A stretch of DNA of 64,000 bases from Hanleya hanleyi (GCA_036873755.1 JAVTVY010020496.1:1-64000); one strand, 5' to 3'. Numbered from the stretch's first letter, positions 11,521 to 25,392 are shown. The notes: generated from the sequence alone by a model not told the origin. Numbers and translations are program-made.

Positions 11521-14500
11521 ACCAGCAGAGTGCACAATTTTGAACGTTCTGATGTAGAGTCCATATTATTTGAAGTGTCACGTTTTGTCCTGAAAGAAAA
11601 AAGCCCAAAACACTTGTCACCGGAGAAATTCATTGGCATTACTTTTTCTGAATTTTATATCGCTTGTGTCATCGATACAATACATATGCTATACTCTCAT
11701 CCATCGTTAAACACTTATTGTTTTGTCAGTGTGGACAAATGAATTACAACTGCATGGCGCCAATAGGTTCGACGTCAGATATTACCTGCAAAATTCCTAT
11801 ACCATAAAAAATAATAAACAATAATAATATACATGAGTATGCATGTATGCATACATGAATAGCGAAAATGATATGTCGTGATTATATTACATGTTTACGG
11901 TAAATCCCTAGAAAGTGGGAAATCGGTCAAGGTGTCTTCGAGTTCTGTGTGCTTGACTTGTCATTAATGTGATAAACGAAATGTTAAGATACTCGACGCT
12001 GATGTTTGTCAATATACACTGAAATTGGCGTAGATTTTTGCTAAGCGGAAGATTTCAAGGATACGATATAACTAATACATTCACATAACAAATAATGACC
12101 TACAATATCTGGCGAGCGTAGCGTAGAAACTATTCTCACGAACTAAAAGCACAGGTCAAAACCCATGTTAATTTATGCTTAATGTCTGTACATACCACGA
12201 GAGAACGTTAAAAGATTAGGTTGTGTGGATTTAGTGAAAACTGTGCAAATGTTTGTTATTTCCGCCATGAGAAACGATCATCTGGTTTATTCGGTGACCA
12301 CGGCCAAGAAATGTAATTGCTACTCAGAACGGGTCATTAAAGTGGGACAAACGCTGACGGCCTGTGCATTCGCACAGAAAAAAAAGAAGTATATCCTATG
12401 TAGTCTCACCTAATAGTACGAGATAGCTTTTTTTTCTCAAACATAATCAAAGACATATTTATCCGAATGAGATTTCCTCTTCATAATTCCTCGTTTCTCT
12501 TTACTGTATATTCTGACCATCGGTTGAGATATATGGCATCTGGTGCCATCTTTTATTTCCACTCTGATAAACCCATCACAACATGTTCGGTAAAGCGCGC
12601 ATTTCTATGGCACTTCCCTGCCAAGCGTGAGCGGGGTTGCCACTCTAGCTCCTCTCATTCCTGATAGATCATATACTTCCCCAACAAATTTACCTGAGCG
12701 TGAATACGCTTCCGATATGATGTATTCATCGAACTTAAACACACTGAACGACCAAGCATGAAAACCAGAGAATTCCCTTTCCCTCTCCGTGTTATCCCCA
12801 CAATCTGCTGAATAGGTATAACTGATATCTACCAACCTATCTCTCCCTGGGAGAGCCAACCATTTAGAATACTGATAATAAAGAGGGGGGGGGGGGGGGG
12901 GAATAAAGATAATAGTCAACATTCCAGTACCGATTTTAAAGTTTTATATAGATGTAGGCGTATAAGCTCAATTGATAGATGGTCCACATTAGCCAAATAG
13001 AGCACGTGCGTATTTTATTACAGGCAATTATATTTTTAAGTGGAGAGAGAAAGTCATACGGTTGCACTTATTTTCTACTCTTAGAAATTTTGCATTTATA
13101 TATTTTGTTTCTGTAAGAGTAACAGGATGATATGTTACGATGACATGTATGCCTAAATTCACTATCCCTTCAACAAAAAAGTCTTACTCGTGGACATTTG
13201 CTGTATTTGAGAAACTCCAATATATAGTAGTCTAACATAGTGATTCAGTTTTGGCGACGAGGTTCGTCTGCATCTTAGAACGTCTTTGAAATCGACAATC
13301 TGGGGTACTTGTGATGGTAATGCTCTAAGGGAGATTAATGCTGCCAATTTGGATGGTCAATGGCAGGAAATTCCCTTCTCATAGGTATTGATTCTCCTCC
13401 ACGCAGTTCAAATTATCCACTTGCTCTGCGATCAATGTTCCTTCCACCCTGCTATAGTTTTTTTGTCTGTATGGTTATTATAGCGTATTAGGCGGCTGAG
13501 CCGCTGAGGGATTATAATGGAATCTAGAAAAAATAAGTACACGCTCGGCACAGAAACGCATGTGTTGAGTGACCTATTCCTTTTCTTAGAACGACATAAT
13601 CCTTCATATTACCGGGCAAGCTTCCAACATTACTATGAAAAAAATAGATCTTAATTGTACCAATTTAAATCTGATCTGCGAACTATCTTGTCTGAGATTT
13701 TGTTTTGCTGCACAACTGGATAAATGGCCATAGTGTCATGCGGTTCCCAGTGAAATAGACTGTAAATATGCTGATATCCTGATATTCTCAATCGTAGTAA
13801 TATTCAAGAAAATTGTTTTTCCTTACAGTTTCGGTTTTCCATTTAATCAGAATGGATATTGTGTGGCATATAGCTATCAAACGGTCCAATTCAATGAGTT
13901 GTAAGACGGCCAGCAAAGGACATGAATCTTCATCTGATGAAAAAGAACTGACAGAAAGCAACGTCATATATTTCCAGTATCACTCATTAACTTTCATGTT
14001 AATCATGCGTTGGTGATTTGAGAAAAGCATGGCGATTAATGACTCGGACCGTATTGGACCGTGGGGAGTTAATGGAGTCAGGACTTCACACAATACGGAC
14101 TGTAGCGCCATAGTACAAGGTAATTGTAAGAACCTACTCGGTCATCGATGCGTGATATTAATCGGAAATCTGAGAGAACTATGACACAGTGAATTATTTG
14201 TATATGTATTTAATTCTACGTCATCGCTTCACCGGATCAATTAAAATTTTGACTATGGCTGGCGATACCATTCTACATTGTCTTTTCTCGAGTTGCAGGG
14301 CACATTTTCCTTCGGCATTTGACTGTTCATATTTTTTCGACCAAGCTGGGTTTTTTCTCTTTGTAGCTTTCGGGGCACGTACCTCTTCCGCTTTTCGAAA
14401 ATATTTCATTATATGATAGCAATGATGAAAAATTATAGAAAAGCGTCTTTGTTCTCGCTTTTCAGCTATACGTCTCGTTCAAATACTGTGAGCTGGATTT

Positions 14501-14862
14501 ACTGCTTCGATTTCAGACACATTGCAAACATCCCACTCTGTGTTCCTTCTTTCACTCTTAGTCTCACAAAGCGACATCACCATATCTGAGTATACTCACT
14601 GACTGATTTGCATTGCAGCAACAGATATACCAAAGCTGATACTTAATAGATTCTAGCAAAGCTACCAAACTAGGTTATGTTGACCGAAATATGTCGAAAC
14701 ATAAACCTGCTTTTTGACAAACCCAATGACTCATCTTCCGCAGTTACATTTCAGTGTTCTTGTCCAATTTCCCTGGAAGCGTTTCCTGGCGTTTTCCCTC
14801 GGGGGAGTTTTGTTTTACAGATTGAACACAGCAAGCTTTTTCCATGCGAGGAGATGGCACCA
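11521..14862 (+). repeat. 3.34-kb tandem segmental duplication, copy B
   Basis: Direct-repeat partner of 8180-11520 in the same orientation and order. Differences include single substitutions, a small deletion near 14085 relative to copy A, and a longer G tract near 12885. A few short frames (for example 9127-9324 and 12467-12664, both 65 codons) survive in both copies, but they are too short and low-complexity to call. Sequence after 14863 is unrelated to copy A. Confidence 0.9.
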
Positions 14863-16157
14863 GATCCCACTGCTGTATATCGTCTGTCAGTGCAGTGCTA
14901 ACAAACCGAGATTATATTATCGTGTAAGGGTCCTGTAAGACTCTCGTGCCAGGTAAACAAATTAGCACAACCTCTCGATCATCTTCCTTTAGGCGATAAA
15001 CATATTGGCCTCCATCAGCCGAATATATACAATACCGCGTCAGTCGGTGGTATGTGTGTGATAGTTTCCTACTTTAGCTGTTTATCTCTTCTGATATTAA
15101 TAATAATAAATCTCAGGTAAAGACAGATACATTCACTCGTATGTGTAGATACACAAGCACAAGATGGTCTAACTAGATTCCTAATACGAATAGAGGCTCC
15201 ATTCTGCTAAGCGACTCAGAACGGGGTTCTGAATCTGTATCCTCGACTGTGAAAACATGTACTCTATAATCATATTGATCATGCATATATTCGTTTATAT
15301 GCGTGAAGAATTGATCACTTCATCTGCGAAATAAAAGACATACATGTATGGACAACAGCATGGCGTCAAGGTTACGTACCGCCAGCCCCCCCCCCCACCC
15401 CCGAGGCTGTGTGTTGTACAACCCTTGATAATTTGTCGTCTATGGCAATAAATACTCAAAATAAAATGTAACAATAATGTATATGTTTTCTGAAGGCGTA
15501 TGAGGAATTCAATTGTGTAATGTACATAACTTTTGCTACTTCCGTGTAGAAAATATCCCAAATTGACAGATTTCAAATTTCATGGTATACCTTGATCAAA
15601 TACAACTAGAACTAATGAACTGGGTCTCGGTTTTCTAAATTTTTCCCTATTTTTATTTTTAGAGCATTTTAACTAAACTGAATTGACAAAATTCGAGTAT
15701 TTTTCTGAATTAAAAGTTGAATAATTAAAAAAATAAGTCGAATTTATGTAGCGTACCTTTTTGTAACAGAGCTGATCTAAGGCTGTCATTTTCTAGCGCT
15801 GTCCCACGGAAATATCATGCCATAGGCAGACATGATACCCAACTCAGTCACATTATACTGACACCGATCGAACAAGTCCTTGTTCTATCCTCTTCATGCT
15901 GAGCGTAAGGGAGGAAGCAACAAGTTCCATTTTTTTCAAGTTTCACATAACAAATATTCATTATAGTGGTTTAAATCCCATTTAAACTTAGAAAACTCGC
16001 TAAAAGTTGTCGGGGTGGAAAAGGTTCATACCTGTGCTGATCTGACCAAAGCCTTTTTCTGTTTCTGTATATATCAGGCACAGTCATTAAACCCTCACAA
16101 TACACAGTGCTATTAGTATATTCCACATATTTTAGGAACAAAATTCAAACCTAAAAT
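14863..16157. other. Intergenic, no gene seen
   Basis: AT-rich apart from a C-tract near 15387-15402. A 93-codon minus-strand frame at 15295-15576 crosses that tract and has no recognisable character. Confidence 0.4.
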
Positions 16158-16435
16158 TTAACACTACCTAGTCGGGGGGGGGGCACTTTCCGACCCCCTC
16201 CCCCCTGTTTTGCTCGTATCTCCGGAACGACAAAACATTGAGAGCTGAAACTCCGTGACCTTTTAGATTATCACATTGGGGTCATTTTGAGCCTATTTGC
16301 ATGCCCCCCCCCCCCTCCCGAGCAGAGGATCATGGGTAAACTCAAAATGGCAGTCATGTGGGGGTACTAGAAAAGTGATATTTTCGCCATATTTCTTCAA
16401 AAATTACGCAAAAATTCAGCGTATTGAGTCAACGC
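16158..16435 (-). mobile_element. TTAA-MITE family, truncated copy
   Basis: Starts TTAACACTACCTAGTC, a decayed version of the TTAA-CCCTACCTGGCC end. It continues through the CGGAACGACAAAACATTGAG region, a 'GGGGTCATTTTGAGCC' block and a 'GAGCAGAGGATCATGGG' block. It stops near 16435, short of the CRE region. It lies 85 bp upstream of a complete copy in the same orientation. Confidence 0.75.
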
Positions 16436-16520
16436 CATTCTATGCATTTTACTGAAACCATATGTCTTAGCATCACCAAAAAAATCCCCCTGATTTGTTT
16501 CCCCTCCCACCCATCCCCCA

Positions 16521-17113
16521 TTAACCCTACCAGGCCTGAGAGAGGGAGGCCAAAATGCCCCCTACTAACCTTTCTGCGATCTCTCCGGAACCCAAAAAAA
16601 TGGAGAGCTGAAACTTCGTGAGGTTACAGGGTATCATATTGGGGTTATTTTGAGCCTATTTGCATAACCTCACGAGCAGAGAATCATGGTTAAATTCAAA
16701 ATGGCGGCCATGTGGTGTACCAGAAAAAGTGATGTATTCGTCATATTTCTTCAATTTTTTTTGCTTTTCTCTACGAAAAAGTGGCTAAAACTTATTTTAT
16801 TTCATATCAGATTATTATTTACTAATTTATCATGCAGTTTTTGCGAAGAAAAAACAATAATAAAAAAAATCGATTTTGACCGAAAAATCGTCCAAAATGC
16901 TCTTTTTGAAAATGACGTCACATTGACGTTATCATGGCGGCCACCTTGGATTTGTTTACGTTTTCTTGTAGAGCTTGACCCAAAGATATAGTTTGGTAAG
17001 TTTCAGCCCTCTAACCTTAGCGATAGTGAAAATATATAGGGAGGAGGGGGCACTTTCCCCCTCCTCCCCCCAGGCTGCAGTACCCCCAAATCGCCCAGGC
17101 TAGATAGGGTTAA
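16521..17113 (-). mobile_element. TTAA-MITE, complete copy (593 bp)
   Basis: Flanked by TTAA at both ends (16521-16524 and 17110-17113). The termini are CCCTACCAGGCCTG and its inverted partner CAGGCTAGATAGGG. A TTAA target plus CCCT-type inverted ends is the signature of piggyBac transposons, and with no coding capacity this is presumably a non-autonomous derivative. Inside are 'AAAATGGCGGCC' near 16700, one exact CRE octamer TGACGTCA with a degenerate partner near 16914-16931, and an AAATCGCCCAGG block near the right end that marks subfamily 2. A 101-codon frame inside is not a gene. Confidence 0.85.
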
Positions 17114-17408
17114 CTACGTATTATTGAAATTGAAATTGTTTTTGTTTTTTGGCAAATACTAGACCCAGTACTGAATAATCAAATAGTGGAAAAAAACAGA
17201 AATGACAAATTCTGACCCTGGGAAGACGGGTACGTATCCCTAATGCCATGATGTGTTGACAAAATAAGATTGGAGGATTCGAGCTGGTATAATTGATGGG
17301 GTATATTTATGAAATTAGATATAATTTAGATGACACCGACTAATATAACGATATTTTACAAGAATGGTCATCGGTGATAACTGCTTGCAAACAGCGATGA
17401 TAGATTTT

Positions 17409-17690
17409 CCTACGAAGTAGGCTACAGATCGCAAATTGTCCGGTAATGAGTGAGTGAGTCAGTCAGTCAGTCCATTCGAATCCTTTCGCCGGCAAAATAA
17501 GGAGAACCATTGGCATTAGAACCTTGATTTTTGGCATGAACGTGCATTAGGGCATTGTTACCAGCAAGTTCTGAGCTGATGAAAATTTGATTTATAATTA
17601 TTTTTGTATTATTTATTGTTAGCTCAGCGAGTGCACTGTCAACCCTTGCCTGTATGTTTCACTGTACATATAACACAGTACAAAACGTGA
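17409..17690 (+). repeat. Dispersed repeat family B, copy 1
   Basis: Begins with the palindrome CCTACGAAGTAGG and runs through GTGAGTGAGTCAGTCAG, a GGCAAAATAAGGAGAACC block, 'TTTTTGGCATGAACGTGCA' and 'GCTCAGCGAGTG'. The same order recurs at 49912-50460, and the second half of the family at 19460-19693. It is non-coding and looks like a dispersed transposable-element relic of unknown class. Confidence 0.75.
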
Positions 17691-19459
17691 TGTGATAATG
17701 AAATAGGAAATGCTAATTTTCCATCATTTGTTAGTGCATATTTCTACACTGCTATTACCAACTTACCATTCTTAATACACTCAATTCAGTATATTGTTAT
17801 AGATATATGTAAACTGTGGCCTTTAACGTGTATCCTATTTCGCATCCAAACATTTCATCACAGACCAAATCAGGCTTCAAATTTAGGTCAAATTGCCACT
17901 GGTGGTGAAATATCATACATCAACCAATTAAGTCAGCCTGGTGCAATAACCCAGCAGAACAAAGAAAGATGTGGTATCATCCTTCAGATTAGCCTGTGAG
18001 CAACAATGATAAAAGTTTACTGAGGGTGAAACAAAGCCATCCTGCAAGCCACCCAAGGAATTTATCAGCTTGTGTTGGGACATTTTGTTGGTATCATGTA
18101 AGTTGTTTAGTAGTTTACTCATTCAAATCTCCATACCATATTCTCTGTTATTCAACAGACAAATTTCTTTACGGGTTTTAATTGTTTAAGTTTTACTGGG
18201 TTTCAACTGCTACAGATAGTAACATAGTACTGATACTGTAGAAATGGGTAGCGTGAATTTAATTATTCCATGTTGAGTACAATTTGTTCACATGAATGGT
18301 GGAATGTCTGGACTCTCAAATGAAAGTGTGTTATACATGTACATATCTCAAGCATGTCAGGTTTGAGGAACAAACATGGTTGCAATTAAGATATAATCAA
18401 AGAAATTTCGTGACAATTATTGAATCTAAGTAGGCCCCTACCTAACAAAATTAGCTTAATAAAAATGGCCTTCCTGGCGTAAATTGTTTTCTTTTGAGAG
18501 AGAATGGTATTTTCTGAGTTAAGAATTTCCTGTATAAAGATAGGTTGTTCAAGGAGGCTTTGTTTTTGCCGCTGTTGTGTGCATCAAGTGTATGGAAACA
18601 TGATATATGCACCCAGAGCCCTGATCTTCAGCTGTATAAAACTCAACATGTGGCATTGACGGCATGTTTAAAGGGTCTTAATTTATTTTCTTTGGGTAGA
18701 ATTTAACTAGATAAAGTAACTTTGATCATGATGTGAAAATATGAACACATACTTTGAGGGTTTTTTTTGTACCTCTTAAATATTGACTATATATCACACT
18801 GGGATATAATTTAAACACAAAATTACATGTATAAACAAAATATGTCTAAATTTTTCTTGTCATTTCAAATCTTGATCCATTTTGATTCCTTGATTAGCGG
18901 ATACAGAATCACTGCCACGGAGTGTGTTGGTGTGTCACAGCAATGTAATTCCGATTCACACAACGAATCTGAGGTGGTTTAATGTTTATCAATGAAAAAA
19001 ATCACCGATCAACCGTCATAGAATATAATGTGAAACAAGAAAACCGGAATAGTACATTCATCAGATTGCCGATACCCAAAATGTGTTGTCTCATATATCT
19101 AGATAACAACGTGATGTAGAGACGCTATTTATTCGTCTTTGTACCGGTTATGCTCAGGAGAATGGCATAGAATCATTATTATCTTGTGCAGAGAAGGTGT
19201 TGGTCTTGAGTTGAATTACCGTAAACTACATAAATGCTACCTTTCTACTATAGTACTATATATAAAAATTTGTTGTATTGTTGGGAAAATAATGCGATTC
19301 AAAAAGTTGTTTGATCCTGGACAAGGGCACTGAAAACCATTAAAGAGATGTAAATGTATTTTCACACGTAAAGTTTGAAATCTACTGAACTTTTTATTAT
19401 TCAATCTGTTTTCTTTAGTTAAAAAATTGTAAAATTAAATCGGCGATCGTTATTTATTT
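17691..19459. other. Intergenic, no gene seen
   Basis: AT-rich, with only short frames on both strands (for example 17928-18181). No repeat or element end that I can support. Confidence 0.4.
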
Positions 19460-19693
19460 TTGGAATGAAGGCGCATTAGGAGACTGTTACCAACAAGTTC
19501 TGAGCTGACCTACTTTTGATGAAAATATCTGGTGATTTTTTATGAAAATCACTGGCGATTCTGACTTGGGCGGTGCCCATCTTAATATAGGCAGGATTTC
19601 AACTGGGGGTGGGGATTTCCAAGAGTTCAGTTCGCGTTCGAGTCCTAATGCCTACTCTACTTCGTAGGTCCTGTGAGGTTAGTCACACTGCTC
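19460..19693 (+). repeat. Dispersed repeat family B, partial copy 2
   Basis: Shares 'GCATTAGGAGACTGTTACC', the AACAAGTTCTGAGCTGA region and the end CTACTTCGTAGGTCCTGTG with the copy at 49912-50460. The CTACTTCGTAG motif is the inverse of the CTACGAAGTAG at the family's start. Homology continues about 20 bp past it (TTAGTCACACTG versus TTGGTCATACTG), so the palindrome is near but not at the terminus. Confidence 0.65.
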
Positions 19694-21353
19694 ATGTATT
19701 AACAATTTCGTTACAAATCACTTCAGAAATAAACGGACAAAATAAATTTCATACCCTTACGATGTACGGCGGTTGACTAGCTGACTAGCGAATGCGGATT
19801 TGACGGCTGTAAAGTTTGATAAAGAACAGATCGGTCCACTCCGATAACAGTCTGCCAAGCGGGCAATGGTCATGACCAATGCCATTACTCCGGCTATGTT
19901 TGCCTTTCATTGGGATCAAGTGCCCCAGGCCGGCTAAAGGCTTGCTCGGCAATACATGTTTATCTTTCCATACCAAACATTTCCCTGACATTTGCGGATC
20001 AACATCCACTCGTAGATATATTGTAGTATTCCTCCGGGTTTATTTGCATTTCTGTGCCGAAGACAAATGATGTATGGGACAACTGTTCAATTCACCCGCT
20101 CTAGTATTTAGGTTTTTACTTTTATGGTCTAATATATGGGCTTGATATAACTCACATTGTGTGCGCGCCAATAGCAACTGATTTATATCGTCGTCTATGG
20201 ATACACAGAGGTGAATTCAAATGAATCAAATGTTATCCTACTGGATGCGAAATACATTTTTAACTTTCCTAACGCTATTATTGTGTACTGAATCCCGCAT
20301 AGTTCCGATATTGCGATAAATGGTACTGGCTTAAACAAGGATATCAGTATTTTTTTTTATATTTAATAGTTATTCGTTGACACAAGACAACGTATGCACT
20401 CGAAGAGGCGTTGTTCCCGACCGTGAAATGTCACATCAAAAATGTTCCCTATACTACTGAGTGACTATTTTGTTGCAATGTATGGGTGTACACCAAGAAC
20501 ACAGTTATGTCACTAATTTCAGAATAAATCATTCAACGCTATGAAATACAGACTAGCAAAACAATACTATAAGCTGACGTGTCATCCACTATAACAGTAT
20601 CTCCAGTAGAGGAATAACACATTAAAGTAATTAGAGCTTAGCGACAGGCCCAAGATCAGGACAAGGCTGTGGTTAATCAACAGCTGTCGGAGCTTTTCTT
20701 AGCAACACGACAGACAGTCGAGTGATGAACGCAGCTGTCGCCCTTAGAATTCCCCCGTTTTATTCATAGGAGGAACGGCTCGAATAGATTGCGTCCAATG
20801 ATGAAAAATTAAGCAAGGTTAAAATGAAGCTATCATCACGGATAAATAATTGAGAACTCGGGAATCTATCTTGGCCCAACGTGGCGAGGTGAATATTGAT
20901 TGCTTGGTAGAACTGATTTTTAGGTCCAAGCAAAACAGCGTTGACGACCTGAGAACGACGAACCTTTGGGTGAACCGTTGCATTTGTAGCATGTAAAAAA
21001 AACTGAGGAAACATAGAATATATTAAAAATTCTGATCCCACAATCTCTGATTAAAGGACTGATAATACCAGAGCTGCTGATAGGTGATACAAACGTGGTA
21101 AAATATCGAAAGGAATCGCCAATCCCGGCACAGATCAGCAACCGTGGTCTGCGAAAACCGCTTCTGTTTCACCCATGACCAACGCGGTTTTCTTAAAAAG
21201 TTGTGGGTCGGTTTGAAATAAATAAAATTGCAAAAGTAAGACAAAAGTGATCGAACTGGTCATTATTTCTCGCACTGTCCTTGAGTTCGGTATTTCAGTT
21301 GTTTATGAGCTGAATATACAACAGTTACATTTCGTTGTTGGCGATGACCTATA
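19694..21353. other. Intergenic, no gene seen
   Basis: Overlapping short frames around 20760-21244 (minus) and 19785-20070 lack recognisable domains. I checked for tRNA A and B boxes and saw none. Confidence 0.4.
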
Positions 21354-21905
21354 TTAACCCTATCTGGCTTGGGCTTTTTGGGACCTGTCTTGGCCTGGGG
21401 GGAGGTGGGGGGGAGGGGGAGTTGTCCGAAATGACCCTGCTAATTATTTTTCTTAACCCTTGAGCTAGGGGGCTGAAACTTACCACACACTACCTTTGGG
21501 TAAAACTCTACCAGAAAATGTAAGAAAAAATCCAATATGGCCGCCTTGATGACGTCACAGTGACGTCATTTTCAACAACAGCATCTTTTGGTCGATTTTT
21601 CGGTCGGATTTTCCGAATCTTTTATTTATGCAATTTCTCCGCAAAAACTGCATGATAAATTAGTAAATATTAATGTGATGTGACATAAAATAGCTTTTGC
21701 CCACTTTTCATCGCGGAAAAGCAGAAATTTTGAAGAAATATGACCGCCATCTTGAATTTACCCATGGTCCTCTGCTCGGGGGTAATGGAAATAGGCTCAA
21801 AATGACCCCAATATGATAAACTATAACGTCAAGGAGTTTCAGTTCTTCATTTTTGTTTTGTTCTGGAGATAGCACAGAAAGTTTGGTGGGAGGGGCAATT
21901 TGGCC
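21354..21905 (+). mobile_element. TTAA-MITE, subfamily 1, right end lost
   Basis: Left end TTAA-CCCTATCTGGCTTGGGC at 21354. Next come a TTTTTGGGACCTGTC block, the GAGCTAGGGGGCTGAAAC region, 'CCAATATGGCCGCC', and two adjacent perfect CRE octamers (21550-21557 and 21561-21568). The opposite end is recognisable to about 21905 (GGAGGGGCAATTTGGCC), but the terminal GGGTTAA is missing. Confidence 0.85.
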
Positions 21906-22744
21906 AAGCAAAATGTTGGTGTTACTGGAAACAGTCACGTTATTCAGCATTGTGTTTCGTTATTGTTTATTGATTTGATCTGTTAGCTCTTCATCAAAAA
22001 TAGTGTTTATATAATAATAATAATAATATCAATAGAACATTTATGCTATAGTCCCGATTTAAAAGCTTGCATTTTCCACGAAATTGTGTTACTCCTGTCT
22101 TGTGCAAACCCCACTCAGTGTGTTGAGCGGATACTAAATTCGATGCAAATAGAGTTTCGGTTTCGGATATCTATATCCTTGAATATTCATCGCCAGTATA
22201 CCCGTTTGCGCAAGTAACATGAAATTAATAAAATTACAAATCCTGGGAGGTAATGCTACATCTGGATATTAGAGGTATATGACAACACTGGCCAACAGGG
22301 AACCTATGTCTGATTAAGATGGATGAGGTACAGTTATTAATTCATGTTCGTTCATGATCCGTTCACGCCTTCTCCAGAAGGTGTGGATTTTATGTACTGG
22401 CAGCATAAACAAGTTTATTCGCCTGGCATGAGCTGCCAAGCGTTTGAATCAATAATATCCTCAGGCTGTAAAGCCTCTTCGTATTTTCTTGCAACAAATA
22501 CTTGATATCGAAGTTAACAAGCTTTCGCAATTCATAACTATTTAATGTTATTGAGTCAGCCTGTCTGTCAGAGAAAATCGTGACTAGTTTATTACCCAAA
22601 TTATTTTAATATATGCTGCGATGGAGAGGTTTATATTCAAAAATATAGAATTCCTGACTTGTTGCCGTTGAGACGAACGTGCCCTCCGTTCCCACACCTC
22701 ATAGAGTTGACAATGCTTGCCAGTGATGCTGACGAGAGGAAGCT
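21906..22744. other. Intergenic, no gene seen
   Basis: AT-rich, with a short TAA/ATA run near 22012-22028. No supportable gene. Confidence 0.4.
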
Positions 22745-23160
22745 CACCAACGCGTTAAGAGCGTAGCGTGCAAGATCTGTGGCGTTACGTTTCGTAACTT
22801 GTGTCTAATCCCGCTTAGCCCGAGGCTAGGGGCCGTATGAACCTATGTATTTCAAGATGCTCATAGTTTTAACAGACACAACCAAAGCATGACTGAGATA
22901 AATGTACGTCGTACAACGTATATCATATGGATTAAGAATACTGATTAGCGATACGGATTTGATATTTTTGGAACATCATGATGTCTTGCTGTCTTTATTG
23001 AAAACTGTTGACCGCTTCTCTCTTGCAGGAAATAGCCTAGTTTTATGTATACTATGATTTATCCTATTAATTTGGTGCTAATGCTGTTGTATGAATTGGG
23101 TATTTCGATTATGGACACGAAAATTCTTAAACGGATGACGGCTGAATATTGAATTGGGGA
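22745..23160 (+). mobile_element. 3' UTR of the YIDD retroelement, copy 2
   Basis: Carries the same ordered landmarks as 2480-2870: a GCGTGCAAGATCTGTGGCG block, TTACGTTTCGTAACTTG, a GATTAAGAATACTGATTAGC block, AACATCATGATGT and a TGGTGCTAATGCTG block. The RT coding part is absent, so this is a severely 5'-truncated copy. It ends near 'GACTAGACGCTTATATTC'. Confidence 0.7.
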
Positions 23161-23640
23161 CTAGACGCTTATATTCTTGATGTTTGATCGTTTGATGTAA
23201 TCAATATAGGATTTTATAGGGATTTTCTTCGATTTCTGCAAATGGGATGTTTATTACCTGTTCATCTGCAATTGTTATTGTGGACCAATAACTCTCTTCA
23301 GTCGCATCTGATTATATCCGATGTAAACAGGTTCTATTATATAATGAATATATTTGCCCTATGTTTTTACCTCCGTCGATCAAGCGGAGGTCTAGGAGAG
23401 CAACGTGAAATCTCCCGCCACATAATTGTCATATGGGGAACCCACGACTCATGTGATTTCCAATACGGTTTGCCATGGTTCCCGACGAAATTTTGAAGCC
23501 ACATTTCTGGACACTATTGCAATAATGGGGAACCCTCATTGCAATGCATTTCAATCGGCCTTGCTTCTGTAGTCCGGTTCCATCCCCCATCATGCCTCAC
23601 GAGTTACATGTAGCTGGCGGCTTCCAGCGGGAGATTCAGC
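23161..23640. other. Upstream of a candidate exon
   Basis: No element end recognised. A short hairpin (ACCTCCG..CGGAGGT) lies at about 23371-23393. The octamer GGGGAACC near 23436 and 23527 recurs near 27070. Confidence 0.3.
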
Positions 23641-23694
23641 ATGGCGGCTCGCCAGCTTGTAGACATGGACGATGCGATTTTTGGCTGTTTTTCT
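23641..23694 (+). CDS. Possible first coding exon, unknown gene
   Basis: An ATG in good initiation context (AGCATGGCGG) opens a frame reading MAARQLVDMDDAIFGCFS. It is followed immediately by a consensus 5' splice site, G|GTAAGT, at 23695. A CAG acceptor at about 25392 would continue the frame in phase to a stop at 25721, giving a protein of roughly 127 residues. I do not recognise the protein. The acceptor's pyrimidine tract is weak, and the predicted second exon has a run of prolines from a C-tract. It may be a fortuitous exon or a transposon remnant. Confidence 0.2.
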
Positions 23695-25392
23695 GGTAAG
23701 TTTATTGCCGCCATGTTATGTCATTACAACACAATCATTCCTAGCAGACAACTCGTCATTTCTATATATCGCAAAGTATATGTCGACGCCAACCAAATAG
23801 TCCAAGATGTTGTTGTTGCATATCACATGCACGAGAGGTCATGCACGCACTGACTGGAAGACAACAGCACAATCGACGATGCCCTGTATATAAATTATAT
23901 TTCCTTGGGGGGGGGGGGCTATTTATTTTGGCATTAATTTCTTGTGCATTTATCAAATATAATTTACCAGCATTATTGTAATGAAGCATCAAATCACAGT
24001 TTATTGTTTGTCAAACGAAACCACATGTGTCTCTGTCCTAATTCCCATTTCAAAGGTTCATCCCCCAGCAGCATACATGTCAACTGACATTTCAATACAC
24101 TGAATTAAAAATTATTCTTGAACCTATCAAATTACCTTGCCTCAGGATACCATTCTCAGCTTTACAGTCCATTTAAAATGAACGAGTGAAAAAAGTTGAA
24201 TAATGGTTTGATTTTGCAGAAGCACTAAATTGATCTACCTGTGTGAGTCTGTAAACTTATTAATAAAGCTGATAAATAATATACATATACTTTTGGTTTG
24301 ACAACATTGTAAACCTTTTCTTTTCATTTATCCTAACACTTTAGTGACATCCACATTGTGTGCTGTGACACTTGTATGCCACAAAACCCCTTTGGAGTAT
24401 AATGCAGTTTCAAGTCCAGCTGGTATGTACCCTACTACATGTATAATTACTGATCTGCACGTACACCATCAGATATCTTTTGATGAAAAATAATGTGCTT
24501 ATTAAAACCTGATATTCTGAAAACTTATTCTGAATTGTAGTTGAAACAAAGGAGTGTCTACATTCCACATGTAGCCTACATTATTGAGATTTTTGACTGA
24601 TAGCATGGATAGAACCTTTCCTAATTTTTTTGTAAGCCCTGGACATACCACTGAGCAAGTATTTGCCAAACGATCACATTTCACATGCTTTGTTCAGCCC
24701 CCGTGATCTGGAACCAAACAGACAGTATCACTAGATGAAAGAAGCAGATCGTGATATACATTTCAGGTTTTACTGATGCCAAATGACTTGAACAGAAGAC
24801 AATTAGACAAAAAGAAAATCAATAAATATATCAATAAATAATAAATTACATAGAAAATTCTCTTGTTTTTGCAAGGGGGACATCAGACACACAGCACAGA
24901 CCATTCATTCAAAGTTTACCTTCCATTGGGGAGACACAAATATTCCCCAAACACAGTATACGTATTCTCTTTTGTGATCTAATTTTCGTTTATCAAAATA
25001 TTGCACCATAGAGAAGTTACTGATATAAACAATCCTGTCTTAGATTATGATATACTGGATTCTTATCATGCTCATGCCACTAACATGAACACCATTGAAC
25101 TCCAATCCAACCAGTGATCAAAATCCATCATCGTTCTTCAGCATTCATATTATTGATCACTCATAGATTGGATTAAGTTCTCATAGTACTCAGTTCTCAT
25201 TTCATACTTTTGCAAATTCTTGTAACATGGTCAGGTCCCAGTTCTATTAAGTAAACGTATGAAAGGTGCGAACTGGTATAATGGATTTCATCTTGTTGTG
25301 TATGACGAAAGAATGAAATATAATGAAGGCCATAAACATTTTCAATGAAGTGAGTTTTGATATTAAATATGTATACAATTGATTCCAACCTG
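23695..25392. other. Intergenic or possible intron
   Basis: AT-rich, with a G-run near 23908-23919 and no other supportable feature. Confidence 0.3.
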
